Shown: positions 1 to 11,945 of the stretch, in pieces
Position numbering within the stretch: position 1 is the stretch's first letter
Layout: each line of letters starts with the position of its first letter
Assembly: GCA_036245525.1 (NCBI GenBank)
Contig: BTPG01000004.1
Location: 48,576,323-48,640,322, forward strand
Length of the DNA: 64,000 nt
Source of the DNA: Semisulcospira habei
Taxonomy: Eukaryota; Mollusca; Gastropoda; Semisulcospiridae
Reading direction: 5' to 3'
Position numbers and translations under genes: made by a program
The notes under the pieces: model-generated
What the model saw: the letters and a program-made list of their open reading frames with translations, nothing else
The model's database searches: none
Told to the model about the DNA's origin: nothing

Positions 1-1165
1 GGCCGTGGCGCGAGAGGGAGTCCGCGAGGACGTTCGGATGGCCTGGCATGTGCCGCACCCACAGCGGGATGCCCCGATCTCCCCCCCCCCCCCCCACGCC
101 CCCCACTGGGTGCAAAGGGAGGGCGCGCGAGTCCCCCCCCCCCCTGGTTCTGTATGTAGGCCACCACCGTCGAGTTGGCGGAGAGCACCTTCCCCTTTGA
201 CGAGCGCCCACCATACAGCCTCCTCTACGGCCAGTTGATATGTCTGCCTGTGTGGTCCCCCATCCAACTGCCTGCGGTTGTGATGAACTCTGGCAGCAGA
301 TGCGTTCCCCAGCCGGCGAGGCGTGCGTCCGTCCGTGCAGATGGGGAGCTGTGGCAGAGGGGAGAAGAGTGGTACCCCCGACGCTAGCCAGGATCTGTCC
401 ATCCACCGCTGGAGATGAGATTAGACCAACGTCAACACCGGAACCAGGCTTGCCAAATCGCCCGAGGATGGGAGCCAGTGCAGGAGCAGTTGCCGCTGTA
501 TCGGCCGAGTGTTGGACCTGCCGAGGGGAAGAGGTCCGCTGCAGCACTAAGTAGGCCCAAAGGATGGAGCCAGACCCTGGCCTGGAGCTGTTCCGCGCGA
601 AACACTTGGAGTGCTACCTCCGCTATCTTCTGTATCTGCCCTGCGGGGTGTCGTACCCAGTTGATGTCGGTCAGGAACTCCATGCCCAGGTGGAAAACCT
701 GCGCGATGGAGTGAGGTCGGACTTGCCTCCGTTGACCAGGAATCTGAGTCGGCGGAGCAGAGTCTGCAAGGCATCCCTGTCCTCCACCAATGCTTTCACC
801 ATCTTGTTCCGGAGGAGCAGATCGTCCAGATAGTTGGAGGTTGGGCTGGAGGACGTTTGTCGGAACCTGCAAAACGACTCCATCTATGACCCTGGTGAAG
901 ACCAATGGGCTGAGGTTGAGCCCGAACGGCAGGGCCCGAAACTGCTATACCACCCCACAGAAGGCGAAGTACAGATACCGCCGTGATGCCGGGTGGATAT
1001 GCGTCCGCTAGGTCGAGGTTCACGGCGAGATCCTGGGGCTGCACCCTGTCTCCATCCTGAAGCGAGGGGCCGAAATGTACTTGTTTAGCGCCGACGGGTC
1101 TATCACCGGCCGCCACTTGCCTCCGTGCTTGGGAATGAGGAAGAGCCACCTGTAGAAGGCCGGGG
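1..1165 (-). pseudogene. DIRS-0 reverse transcriptase / RNase H (degenerate, partial)
   Basis: Minus-strand frames give the RT start (FLIPKHGGKWRPVIDPSALN near 1160-1090), the catalytic YLDD box with NYLDDLLL near 825, and KSDLTPSRRF near 715. At the window edge is the RNase H signature RHMPGHPNVLADSLSR (bases 1-55). These motifs match DIRS RT/RNase H in order and spacing, and match the better copy at 47.6-49.1 kb. The frames change at least twice between motifs and poly-C runs (82-96, 136-144) interrupt the RNase H part, so no single protein is made. The end is missing because the window starts here. Confidence 0.75.
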
Positions 1166-1169
1166 AGTT

Positions 1170-3804
1170 GGAACGAGAGACGACCTCCGTGGCCTCCTTC
1201 TGGAGTAGGGACATCACTTCGCCGTGCAGCGCTGCCGACTTGTCCTGATCCCCTGGTACCCGAGTCCACAAGGGGGAGTGTCGCAACGGAGGGGGAGACT
1301 GGAAGGAGATCCTCAGGCCCTCCGTGACGGTCGATAGAATCCAAGGGTCGTCCTGAAATAGCTGGCGCCACGCGCTGCTGTGGAGGGCTAGTCTCCTGCT
1401 GACCGGAGACCCTACAGGAATTGGCGGGAGGGTGGGGGGCGAGTCAGCGGGCCCGGCTGCGCCCGCGCTTCCGGGCGCCTCTGGGCCAGGTAGGGGAGGG
1501 TGCGCAGAATGCGTGTGAACGCGCAGGAAGGGGGCGGAAGCTGCCGCAGCCCCTGAGGGGCCAGGTGGCGGAGGGTCTGACGCACCACAGGGCGTGACCC
1601 ATGGCTCTGCGGGCTGACTGAAGTGAGTGGAGAAGAATCCTGCTGTGGCAGGCCAGAGCTCCTTCGCTGTCTCCTTCACCACCCGCCAGGTCGGTCGAAA
1701 AGTAGCGTTCCCCCCGAGCGGAGCCTGACGCAGCTGCGTCTTCACCGAAGCTGGGAGTGAGGGGCAGCATCTGAGCAGCTCGTCCCGCCGCATGAGGTCG
1801 CAGTAGGCAGTCACTGCCATAGAGGTGGCCAAGGTGTGTTACCCTATCCGCCACTAGCACCGTGCATATTCCGTGTAGAGGGGCCGAACCCGAAAGATCC
1901 CAGGAATTCTCCAATACTTGACCACAGACTGCGTCGCCATCTCGAGAAACCCCGCGCACGCCAGGAAGTTGTGGACCAAGGTCGCAGTCTTGTCCAAGCC
2001 TCGTGATGCCTGTGTCCATTGGCCAACGGGGCGCCCCTGTCTGCAACAATGCCTCCTTGCCTATTGTTGGAAGGGGACAGGAGAACGCCTGGGAGTGACC
2101 TGCATACCAATGCTGGCGGAAGCTGATATCCATCCCGGCTGGCCATTGGGAGTCCGAGAAGAAGCCCTGGTCCCCAAAGCCGTCCTGTCGCAGGTGCGCC
2201 AAGAAGGCCTCCGCTAGGTCCCTGAAGCCCAATGGTTGAGGGAGAGACTTGAACGCTAGGGCTGCCGCGGAGCGTCGACCATCGCCGAAGCCTTCCTCTT
2301 CAGGGGCGGAGACGCCTCGTCCAAGGAGCGGTGAGCATGCAAAGCAGGAGCCGCGTCGACCGAGATGGAGGAGAGCGACGAACGGCCGCTGGGTGATGCC
2401 GGGTGAATGTCGCCTACGCCCAACGCTGCCACTAAATCCTCTGGGTGAAGACAGAGCGCCTCCTCGTCGTCCGTCACGGCCCGCGAAGGAGGGAAACTGG
2501 AGGCCTGTGCGCCGACCGAGGAGTGGAACCCGAGGAGTGTCCGCTCCCGAGAAACGTTGAGGATCATAGGTGGGGGCTGGGTAGACGCCGAAGGGAGATT
2601 GAGTTCTTCCCGAGGCTGCTGACCGAGCAGTCTCTGCGCCGACTTCAAGGCCACCGAGTACGTGAGGTAGATTGATCCCTGGAGGTCCGGCCGGAAGATC
2701 TGCTGCTCCTAGAGGGTGCCGCTGAGGTCCGGTGCCGCGAAGAGGTCCGAAGCTGCAGCGCGCTCGAGCTTGTCCCCCGGCTCGGGGAGGAGGAGCAGGA
2801 AGTGAAGACATCCCCTCGCGCACGCTGCCTCCGTCTGCTGCAGTCGCTCGTCCCATCTGTGCGTGACTCCTTCTCCTCTGTCCTGCAGGCGAAACCCCTT
2901 CGGTAGCGGCGCTTCCATCCCCGAGCGTCGAGGGGACCAAGGCCACTGGGTGTCCCTCTCCATGCTCCTATTGCGTGGTGGCGGAGCTCTGGGGGTCCGA
3001 ACTCGACGGGGAAGCACGTCCCGTCGGATGTAATGGCTGACCGAGCTTCCTTCCTCTCCACGGAGAGCTCCGGTCTGAGTCGTCTTGCCCTGACGGAGAA
3101 CCTCATCTCGCCTGTGGCTGTTCTCTGTCATGGGACCCCGAAACATGGGTTCATGGCCTGTCCGGTCAGCAGCTAACATTCCTCTCCCTCTCTGAGAGTC
3201 GCGTCATGGCTGCGGCCCAGTCTAGGCACTGGTCCGGCCCAAGGCTGGTGGGCACTAACCTCTCAGAGGGGTGGTCCCCCACTTCTGCTGCCTGGGCTCT
3301 CTCTCTTTCTTGCTCTCCTGGAGGGTGTTTGATCGGCCCAACTTTTTCCCTGCGGAGGGACTGAGCTCCTGATGCCGGTACACATCTAGGTGACGAGTCC
3401 CATCATGGGCGGTCTGGCATATCCCAGGCCATAGACGGGGTGGAGCTCCTGGTGCCAAGGCTTGACGGGGGCAAGGCCCGTCGGCTGCTATTAGGCTCCT
3501 TCAGCCGCTCGTGGCGGAGCAGCACTGTCCAAGGCACCGGTGGGGGCAGCAGGTCCCTTTTTCGCACCTACAAGCCCACGATGTCTGAGGTGGACCTTCT
3601 CTGCAATCCAGCGTGGGTGGTCGGCTGTCTGAGCCGTGCCGGTCTCTCTCTCTGGTAAAATGCCCATAGCTGCGACCATCGTTCTTCTTCCCATGTAACG
3701 CAAGTGTTGCATGTCTGACTGGAGGAGCAGCCTAAGCAGGGTAGGCACACATCGTGGGCATCGCTAGGCCACTGGAAGCCACCGCACCTGGTGCAGGTCC
3801 TCAC
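1170..3804 (-). pseudogene. DIRS-0 gag-like ORF (degenerate)
   Basis: The N-terminal domain (3804-3568) is cysteine-rich: CTRCGGFQWPSDAHDVCLPC followed by further CxxC pairs and W. The same domain opens the gag of DIRS-4 at 50.5 kb, so it is a family feature and probably binds zinc. The C-terminal half contains SPPLKRKASAMVDA (about 2310-2265), shared with DIRS-4 (SPPLKRKAAAFVDA). The middle is split over several frames (3179-2709, 2654-2256, 2946-1444). The sequence is Pro/Arg/Ser-rich and of low complexity elsewhere. It is read as a decayed gag; no enzyme function is visible. Confidence 0.6.
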
Positions 3805-4357
3805 CTAACACAAGACAGACAAAGGCCAGAGTGGGTGTGTGGAGTCTCCTGCAAGGGTCCGAGCTCCCGGTCGGCCACGTAAATAATATCCGGTCAATGC
3901 CACCACCCGGTAATTCGCCGGCTGAGGCAGTAACTGAAGCTTTACCTTGTCATGGCCTGAGCCCAGAAAACCCACAGAGACCAAACCACTAAGTAAATCC
4001 TCAAAAAAACGAAGGTAATCCAAAGCACCCAACACCACACAGGTAGTACCATACATCCAAAGAATATCCAACGTAAATCCAAGGAATAGCCAACATAATG
4101 GTAATCCCACCATACACAGTCGGAGCACACGAGATGCACACAACTGGTCAGTTGTAGCTAAGCGAAGAGACTAGCGGGAAACGGTGAGCGCAACACCGGA
4201 TAGGAAGGCAGGGGAGGCTACTCAGGGTCTCTTGGTAACAACTCCCTAGAGTCGCCTCCCTGGTTGTGGTGTACACAACGAGTTTTTGGGGCTTAAACTG
4301 GTATGCTAAGCGAACCTTCCTAGTAGTAATGCCATCTGCAAAGATTTTGAGAAAATA

Positions 4358-5075
4358 AATATCCTTGAAAGAACCCCAATCTGAGAATGTGTGCTGCAGA
4401 AATTCAAGGGAAACAACTCGTAATACTTTCGACTGTCAGTCAACAACCTTGTGTGAACTGCAATCGCCTGGAATTACTCTACGAGGTATTTTCTAATTTA
4501 ACACATTTTCAGTCATTCTTTTGTATGAAATTTGTACCATAGGCTGGACACAATGCACGCATATGGTCATTTTGTTGCATAACCCCCTCCATATTTATTT
4601 ATCCAACATTGCAGTTTTGACAATGGTCAGTACGTACAGCCTACATGGGACCTTCGCTTGGATTTTTTCTGTTGTTGATATTATCCAACTTAACCAATTA
4701 TTCAGTTATTTTTTGTATGAAATTGGTACCAAAGTTATCACATAACACCTACATACAGTTCTCTTTGTTACTATGATGCAACCCCCTAAATTGTTTATTT
4801 ATGAGCATTTGTTTTTGTATTTTTGTTTAGAGGTTTGACTGAAGATTATGGTATGTTTGTACTGAGAAATGTTTTTGATTGGCCAATAGCTATTTGGGGG
4901 AGAAGATTTACTCAGCGAGTACGTTGTAATCGTAACCTCTAATAAGCGAGTTTACTTGGTAGCATATGATAAGAAGACTCCCATTGCCTTGAGAACGGGC
5001 GACCAGTTTCATAGACATACATGATATGTTGTTCACATGTCATTGAAAGACACTTCTGTACTTGATGCATTTTCA
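4358..5075. other. Intron sequence of gene B, AT-rich, internal ~190-bp repeat
   Basis: No coding signal. Two similar segments occur near 4510 and 4700 (a shared motif like ATTCTTTTGTATGAAAT followed by GGTACCA), suggesting an old tandem duplication of about 190 bp. The first ~90 bases match 38.92-39.01 kb. Most of the remainder is absent from the gene A copy. Confidence 0.5.
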
Positions 5076-5246
5076 TTAACCCTAATTGGACTAATTGGTG
5101 CTGCCAGAATTGCTTGGTGCCTCAGGTGCCAAGCCATTCTGGCACCATCCCTGAACTAAAATGGTTGATCTATCTCCTAATCTATAATGCCTTCATAGGG
5201 CAATAAGCAAATTTTAAAAAATCAGCCTCAGAATGCAATGGGTTAA
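5076..5246. repeat. TTAA-flanked palindromic MITE, copy in gene B
   Basis: Bounded by TTAA at both ends with termini CCCTAATTGG and (reverse) CCCATTGCATTCTGAGG. In the middle is a near-perfect palindrome (about 5100-5155) with arms like GGTGCCAAGC.ATTCTGGCACC. The orthologous element at 55691-55903 lies at the same place in gene A, so it predates the gene duplication. TTAA target sites are typical of piggyBac-superfamily elements; that classification is inference because no transposase is present. Confidence 0.75.
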
Positions 5247-5313
5247 CTGATCCAAAGTTAAAACACAAACAATGCAACAGAGTTAAAAACAGAAAACTGG
5301 TCTGATCACTTAC

Positions 5314-5471
5314 GAGAGAAAGCATATTTGTAAGCCTCAACATCATCAGCTGTCATGTAGTCTGACCGCACCCAACACTCTTTTCCTTTGAACAACATGT
5401 CCAGTGCTGCAAAGTCTTCTGACGCAAACACAAACTCCGGAATGAAGGGCATTTGGAAGAAGAACATGTAC
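5314..5471 (-). CDS. Epoxide hydrolase gene B, internal exon (158 bp)
   Basis: The exon runs from an acceptor (TTCCAG, just above 5471) to a donor (C|GTAAGT, just below 5314). It encodes YMFFFQMPFIPEF, then a segment with ASEDFAALDMLF and AYKYAFS, which is part of the cap/lid of EPHX3/EPHX4-type hydrolases. The preceding exon ends in phase 2 (..TG) and this one starts with G, restoring W-Y. It ends with a single C, which pairs with GT of the terminal exon in gene A to give Arg. The cap-domain tyrosine that would bind the epoxide oxygen is plausibly in this region. No stop or frameshift is seen. It is nearly identical to 56142-55985. Confidence 0.88.
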
Positions 5472-5616
5472 CTGGAAAGTGAAACAGACGCATATCATTT
5501 TCAATACAACACTGAAGGGTACTGGTAGTGCATGATTAGTTTGGTGCCTGTCCAGGTATCAAGCTTATCAGGCACTACGCTTGGGGCATGAACACATGGG
5601 TCACATCTTCAGCAGC

Positions 5617-5681
5617 TTAACCCTTAGGTTGTCAGTAACGATTCACCTTGCAAAAAGCACTAGCAACAGTCAAAAGGTTAA
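5617..5681. repeat. Short TTAA-bounded hairpin MITE (gene B copy)
   Basis: TTAA at both ends, with inward sequence CCCTTAGGTTGTCAGTA and (reverse) CCTTTTGACTGTTGC. It is present at the same position in gene A (56282-56357), so it is old. Confidence 0.6.
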
Positions 5682-6212
5682 GGATACCACCTGATTAGTT
5701 TGCCACCCGGATAGACACCAGCCCCGTAGCGAAATGTCTGCGGGCCAACCACGGCCGCAATGGGCCCACGCACAGGTGTGTGTCAGCCCACTGTGGCAGA
5801 CCGTTGCTTACAAGCTAATCAGGCTTGAGGTATCACTGTATATACATGCACATTCCACATCTGGAGCCGTAACTGGAAGACCTTTGTCATCATCACCTGG
5901 AGCAGAGTGGGTTGTTTATTGAGCAGTTATGTGTTTCCACCATGAAAAAGTATCAGTAGAAATATTTATACCATACAGGCAAATACCTCAAGTTTATAAC
6001 TTTTTCCTGACACATGTGGGCCTCTGCATAAATGTTAGAAGGACTCAAATTTACCCAGTATCAATCACAATGTCGATCATCATGATTATATGAACGCCAT
6101 GAACAAAGCAACATGCAAGAAATCAACAAATAAGAACACTTTACAGCTTGTATGTACATACTGTACATAAATATGATATGTTTTTTCGATACCCATGTTT
6201 AACCAGTCCTAC

Positions 6213-6381
6213 CATGACATCTTGAACTGGGTAAAACTCTTCTTCAGATGTTTCTGAAATGCGTGTAAGTTCGGGCAGTTGAGGATGATGAGTTTATCGA
6301 CCAAGTTAGGGTACTTCTCTGCGAAGTTCCATGCCAGCGCACCTCCCCAGTCATGTCCAACCAGAACGCAAGTACTGTAAC
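6213..6381 (-). CDS. Epoxide hydrolase gene B, nucleophile exon (169 bp)
   Basis: Acceptor AATCAG|GT above 6381 and donor TG|GTAGGA below 6213. It encodes YSTCVLVGHDWGGALAWNFA, then EKYPNLVDKLIILNCPN and ends KMSW. GHDWGG is the nucleophile elbow of alpha/beta-hydrolase epoxide hydrolases; its Asp attacks the epoxide. The family members are usually membrane-anchored or cytosolic and detoxify or signal through epoxides. The exon is open and spliced in frame to 5471-5314. Upstream exons carrying the HGxP oxyanion motif were not found in the 8.6-37 kb region. The EPHX4-like assignment rests on sequence memory, not on a search. Confidence 0.88.
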
Positions 6382-6702
6382 CTGATTCAAGATTCAATAA
6401 ATGTACTGTCCATAAAAAGGATAATTGTCTTTGCCTTCTGAGTGTAAACAAAAGTAAGAAAACATAATATCATAATAATATAGTATCATGAATATTAGTA
6501 AAAATTGTATGGACTACAGAATCACATGAATAAAATAAACCATTAAGTTATTGAGTTAAATATTAATTAATTTAATTTACAATAATAATTACAATAAATC
6601 CATGATTAAACAAAAATAGAGGATAATACATTCACAGATAAACCAAGTAAGCAAACAACATTCAGCCTGACATTGGTCTACACACACTTATACATTCCCG
6701 GC

Positions 6703-6761
6703 GAGCAAAAGGTCCTCAAGCTGACACTGGCTACAATCGTCAGCCTGAGGACATATTGCTC
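6703..6761. repeat. Short imperfect inverted repeat (gene B copy)
   Basis: GAGCAAAAGGTCCTCA is paired with TGAGGACATATTGCTC across about 20 bases. The matching hairpin in gene A is 58074-58132. It could be a hairpin MITE remnant or a conserved intronic structure. Confidence 0.5.
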
Positions 6762-7149
6762 ACTGAAAATGTCAAAACTTAAAATAATGCTTTCTCAAGA
6801 ACAACTAATACAAAAGGTGTCTGTGGATTTTCTGCATAGATAAACAGCACTGGCATAAACCATAATCATCTTGTCAGCCTTTGGGTGTAAACGAGGCTGA
6901 CCTCTGCCAGCAAGACATTGTCTCGATTCACATGGGACGTCACATGAGCACAAAGAAGGAAGGTAGAGTTGTGACAAAACTTTAGGTCACACTCTGTCCA
7001 TGTGACTTAAAAGACCTGTGACCTTTCAAAAGCACACTGATATATAGGGCCTACTTTTCTATTAATAGATCTTGCGATGACTGATGTCATCTGCTACTAC
7101 AAGTTCACCATGAAGCGACTTGCTTCTCTTTTGTTATTAAAAATTAAAA

Positions 7150-8357
7150 AAACAAGAAAGGCAAAGTCATTATGGCTCATGTGTATGACTGATTTACATA
7201 TGTGTAACCTTTGTGACAATAAGTAAAGGGCTGTCTTCTGCACCAGCAAAATCCAAGTTTTCTCAAAATTTAAGCAATTTTCACACATCTGTCAACCCCC
7301 GTGTACTTGACCTTTTGCGATGAGTCGAATAAATTAGCATGCATAGGAAGGTCTTAACATCAGCTACCTTTGTGCCAAATTTGATTGAAAAATTTGCAAA
7401 AATGTTGATAATTTCTACAATTTTATTTTTAAAAAAATTGGCATTGTACACACATTTGCCGGCCTCTTGTGACCCTTGACTTTTCAAAGGGGTCATCCAA
7501 ATTAGTATGCATAGATAGGTCTTACCATCAGGTATCTCTGTAGCAAATTTGGGTTTGAAGTTGTGAATAATATTTGAGAAAAAAACATCTTTTGTCAAAA
7601 TATGGCTATTTTTTACCTATTTCCTGAGCTCTTGTGACCCTTGACCTTTCCGAGGGGTTATCCAATTAGTATGCATAGGTCTTACCATCAGGTATCTTTG
7701 CAGCAAGTTTGGTTTGAAGTTGTGAATAGTAATTGAGAAAAACATCTTTTGTCAAAATATACCTATTTTTGATCTATTTCCTGAGCTCTTGTGACCCTTG
7801 ACCTTTCCAAGCGGTCATCCAAATTAGCATGCATAGGTTTTGCCATCAGGTATCTCTGCAGAAAGTGTGGTTTTGAAGTTGTGAATAGTATTTGAGAAAA
7901 AAAATCTTTTGTCCACATATGGCTATTTTTTACCTATTTCCTGAGCTCTTGTGACCCTTGACCTTTCCGAGGGATCAACCAAATTAGTATGCATAGACAG
8001 GTCTTACCATCAGGTATCTTTGTACCAAGTTTGGGTTTGAAGTTGTGAATAGTATTTGAGATATAATAAATTATGTCAAAATATAGCTATTTTTAATATA
8101 TTTCCTGATCCAGTGTGACCTTGACCTTTGTGAGAGGTCACTCAAATTGGTATGTTTAGAAAGGTCTTGACACAAAGTATCCTTGGGCCAAGTTTGAAGA
8201 CTGTGGCTTGTATAGTCTCCAAGAAAATGCCAACGTTAAAGTTGACCACAGACGGCCGATGACAGACGACGGCGGACGGACGGTGGACGTACGACGGACG
8301 GATGACCACTGGCCCAGAACATACTCACTTTTGCTTCGCACATGAGCCAAAAAGCCA
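7150..8357. mobile_element. Unclassified ~1.2-kb element with ~160-bp internal tandem repeats
   Basis: The block is missing at the matching site of copy A, so it is an insertion. Its ends carry an inverted motif GGCTCATGTG (near 7172 and 8337). Inside are about six units of 157-165 bp, each with CTCTTGTGACCCTTGACCTT, ATTAGTATGCATAG and CTTACCATCAGGTATCT (unit starts near 7297, 7461, 7621, 7778, 7938, 8102). It ends in an ACGACGGACGG-rich stretch. A second copy lies at 16083-16957. It has no coding capacity and is read as a non-autonomous DNA element. Confidence 0.65.
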
Positions 8358-8790
8358 ATACTCACTCCAGAGGTAACGAACCGAATGATGTCGTCAGTTG
8401 CTAGATTATTTTAATCTTACTTGTTCGCCCAGTGAATATGCAAACGTGTAATTCGTAAGTCATTCAATGCAGACATGCCGTTAGTCTTCATAGTTATAAC
8501 CCAACCTCCCAGTACTGTGCCGTGAATGGAACGGTGTGTTCTGTGCTGCGTCACATTTCCACACCAAACTGTACAAGTAATATGTGTCATCATGACCTCA
8601 AATCCATTGGCATTGTACGGAAACAGGTTTCGGAAAAAAGAAAAGTTGAAAACTGATTGAGTCCTGCCCTGATTACGTATGATAATCAAAATGCAATACA
8701 CACAACTTGAAATTTAATGTGCAACTGAAAATACCTGAAATCAGATTAGAAAAGACTGAACTAAATGAAATCTGATAAATCAACACACAT

Positions 8791-8884
8791 ACAGTAGAAC
8801 CTCCAATGAACGGCCGTCACACCTGTTGCCAAGTAAACGTGTCCATAAACGGCAGGTCAGTGACCGTTTACGGGAGGTTCAAGA
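8791..8884. repeat. Possible pogo/Tigger-like MITE
   Basis: Starts CAGTAGAACCTCC after TA and ends GGGAGGTTC, with inner complementary GAACGGCCGTCAC and GTGACCGTTTAC. The CAGTAGAACC terminus resembles pogo/Tigger inverted repeats. The fit at the right end is weak. Confidence 0.4.
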
Positions 8885-8889
8885 TGAAA

Positions 8890-11130
8890 ACGGACCTAGG
8901 TGTGCTTGTGACACTCGGATAGGAACATAATATTATGGATGTGCCACCACCAAAACAGTGACGGGACCTTCGTCGATCTCTTCACGCTTCTGTGAAGTGG
9001 AGTGCATTTGACTAGTGACGCCGATGTTTCGTTATCTTCTGTGATGAAAGCGGAAAATAAAATAGTGCTTGCATGTACTGCCGAGTGGAGAGAGAAAGAA
9101 AGACGCATGTCGATGCGTGTCGCTGCCGTGTTCTTGTCTTAAACAAATATGACAGGACGGGGCGGGTGGCGGTCAGTGTAAGAAGGGCGTGGCCGTACGG
9201 ACACGAGCCGGGGTCAATATCCCGTCCGTCACCTCGAGTTATCATTGTCCCGATAATTTCCGAGGGGATTGCAAAATGCGTTGCACTTTTTCCGGTCTAT
9301 GTGTAACCATTTTCCGACTTTTTCTCAGTCACCAGTGATTTCAGTTTTCCTCGGCCAAGCTTCGAGTACTGACTTCACGGTTCACTGATATCATTGTTGT
9401 GGCCTACGTCATCGGTATAGAAACTGACACGTCATTCATTTCAGTACCACCGGCAGGTACTATAAATTCGTTTTGACTGATGCCGGCCGCGATTGCCGAG
9501 TTGACTGGCCGTGGAATTCACAGATCTCCTGAAGAATATAAGCGAATGTTCTGGGTATATGTGACGCACTGATCAGCCTATCCGAAAATTACAAACACAA
9601 AGACGCGCGGCGCATGTACTCCGGCCCTACTGACTGAGATTCTCAGTCACGAGCCCCCCAGTCGGATGCAGGGCACACGACTCAGAGTGGGAACTGATGT
9701 CAGTCCACAGCCGGCCTACAAGTCGATCTCAACACTTGTTATACAACAAACCATATCACCATGATAGTTCAAGGGCTGTGATGCCAGAATAGCTTGGCGC
9801 CTATAGTGTTACGAGTGCTGAGACGAAATTTGGAGGCATGTCAGTGGTACTGACGCGTGTTTCCGCCGCACGTACGCCTTCAATACTCACGAGCCCCTTC
9901 TATTCAGTTATATCTTGAACCGCTCGGATATTACTCTGCACCGAGGTAATTCAGCTACAGCTCCAAAAACACATGGCCCCATGAGCTCGGTAGCATCCGC
10001 GTTATCGCGGAATTTATTACAGCGGACGGCAGACGCAGCCGTCCCGTTAGTCCCTTTCCTTTTTGTCTCCCTCTCCTTGAGTGCGTGCGCAAAATAAAAC
10101 TGACTTACCGTGAGAAGTTTTCGCAAGATTTTGTACTGACTAAACGTGTCTTAATTATTATTGACCGTTTTTGTCAGTATTGACCGTTTTGTATACTGCA
10201 GTTAAATTGGCTGTGTGTTTACATAAACTACAACATTCTTAGAGAGAGAAAGAGAGATGAAACAAAACTTACTTTAGTAAGAGAGAGAGAGAGAGAGAGA
10301 GAGAACAACATCCTAGTGATAATAAAGTGTAAAAATGGTTATAACTAAATCATACACGGTATAAGTGTACTATCCGTGAACTGAAAAACTCGAAAGGCTT
10401 TTGGTCAGGCAGGGAGCCGCAGGAGTAAAAAGGATGGGAGGAAATACGGTCGCGGCGGGTTTGATATGTGCCAGATATCTCTCACGACAGCCGTGATGAT
10501 AACTGACTCGCACCCACACTTGCCGGAATTCAGGGACCTTTTTTTCTCTGTCCGTTGAGTTATAGACTGTATTCAGGCCCACTACCGCCGTAACTTGTTC
10601 AAAGATGCACTGCAGTAACAGATGTTTACAAAAGGCTACACACAGGTCTAGCTATGGTTCATTTAGACACAGGACAATCCAGTTCAGCACACGTCGTCTT
10701 TATCTCACGTAACATTTAATCCAGTCCGTTCTATAAATACAACCGGCTAGCTAAAAATAGCCTGGATTGACACGCCGCTAACGGTAGAGCAGAATAAATA
10801 AGTGCGATTATGCGTGTGCTTTTGCTGCGTGTCCCAACTGCTGTTAAAGTTCATTAGGTTTGTCGACAAGGCCTATTAACAAACACTAAATGGTGCTGAA
10901 CTGAATGTGTCAGTCTTAAGATTTACGCGTAATAATAATGGTCCTTTATGACATGAAGAGTTTCTGCCAATTTCGCGCCCAGGGCGAAAGAGCTGTCCAA
11001 TTTTAGTCATATCGGAAGAGTTACGTGACCGCACCGGCAGTAAAGCGACTGACTTTAAAAAAAGGTATGTGGACACGGTCGGGTACTGAGATAGCGCCGC
11101 AACCTTTATTTAGTATCATCTAGGGGCAGG
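8890..11130. other. Unrecognised non-coding stretch
   Basis: No ORF with recognisable protein sequence. It holds a (GA)n tract at 10281-10304, and near 9777-9812 a one-arm remnant of the TTAA palindrome family (GCCAGAATAGCTTGGCGCC). This is where upstream exons of gene B would be expected, but none was recognised. Confidence 0.4.
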
Positions 11131-11136
11131 TCACAG

Positions 11137-11945
11137 GCCCGGATCACTTACCTCCAGGGGAGGGGGGGGGGGCGAAAAATCAAACAGTGGGGGGGGGGGG
11201 GGGGGGAGGCGAGCGCCCAAAAATCAAACAGTGGGGGGGGGGGGGGAGGGGGGGGAGCGAGCGCCAAAAAATCAAACAGTGAGAGGGGGGGGGGGGGTAG
11301 CCGGGCGCCCAAAAATCAAACAGTGGGGGGGGGGGAAGGGGGGGGTAGGCGGGCGCCAAAAAAATCAGTGAGAAGGGGGGGTGGGTGGTTGGGCGCCAAA
11401 AACTTCAAACAGTGGGGGGAGGGGGTGGGGGGGGGGGGCCAGATACATCAAAACGGGACTTTGTTATAACATTTTAACAAATTTGGGGTCGGGGGAGGGC
11501 CATTGCCCCCAGTGTCCCCCTTCTAGATCCGGGCCTGGGTCAGTTACCTCGAGGGAGGGAGAGGGGGGGGGGGGTCAGTCCACCTTTTTGTTTGGGACCT
11601 TCAACCTGACACAAAAGGGCCTCCCCGACGCTAAACCTTGCTTCCAGGGGCCGAAAAACCCAAAAGCGGGGGGGGGGGGGGGGGGGGGGAGGGGGAGTGA
11701 AGGCGCGTGTGTTGAGACTCTCACCGTGACCGTTCGCCAAATATCACTGAACACTGAACATGGGGTGGGGGGGGGGGAGGGGGCGTGAAAGAAAACTCGC
11801 CAAAATTTTAAACGGGGAAGGGGGGGGGGGGTCCAAACACCCCCAAAAGGGACTTTGTTATAGCATTTTTTTTTAATTGGGGTCGGGGGGGGGGGAGGAG
11901 GGGGTGTCTCTCCCCCCCCCCCCCCCCCCGATCTGCCCCTGCCAT
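11137..11945. repeat. Poly-G tandem array in two ~395-bp higher-order units
   Basis: Each larger unit starts GCC(C/T)GG.TCA.TTACCTC (near 11137 and 11533) and contains GGGACTTTGTTATA.CATT (near 11453 and 11850). The first contains at least five short units with GCGCC(C)AAAAATCAAACAGTG, separated by G runs of 8-24. The strand asymmetry is extreme: G on the plus strand, C only at the end (about 11910-11930). Short ORFs here are low-complexity products. Confidence 0.75.

Larger units (their letters stand above)
1..4357 (-). mobile_element. DIRS-like retrotransposon DIRS-0 (5' part, cut by window start)
   Basis: A tyrosine-recombinase retrotransposon of the DIRS type on the minus strand. Its 5' terminal-repeat-like leader lies at about 4150-4357, then a decayed gag, then RT and the start of RNase H at the window edge. 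The recombinase would lie left of base 1. The leader resembles those of the other DIRS copies at 51.0, 55.4 and 62.1 kb. Each has a proline/arginine-rich block and a stop-start inverted repeat, and ends in an A/T-rich terminus. The element sits next to sequence homologous to 38.92-39.01 kb, so it lies in the last intron of epoxide hydrolase gene B. Many frameshifts show it is dead. Confidence 0.75.
4370..8555. repeat. Segmental duplication, copy B (gene B side)
   Basis: This block is collinear with 38.92-39.01 kb joined to 55.56-62.04 kb. Shared landmarks in order are the stretch before 4455, a TTAA MITE at 5.1 kb, the 158-bp exon, a 65-bp TTAA hairpin, the 169-bp exon, the hairpin at 6.70 kb, the stretch at 7.0-7.13 kb and the stretch at 8.36-8.55 kb. 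Differences are insertions: copy B alone has the 1.2-kb repeat at 7150-8357 and about 550 bp at 4.46-5.0 kb. Copy A alone has a MITE/SINE composite, a LINE and the DIRS pile. Confidence 0.85.

Noticed and set aside
1444..2946. 500-residue minus-strand ORF as an intact gene
   Set aside because: It is the out-of-phase frame of the decayed DIRS-0 gag; family peptides appear in other frames over the same interval.
8890..10130. Promoter or first exon of gene B
   Set aside because: The location would fit, but no HGxP-type peptide, initiator or core promoter could be supported.
11381..11788. 135-residue Gly-rich ORF
   Set aside because: Generated by the poly-G array; composition and frame follow the G runs.
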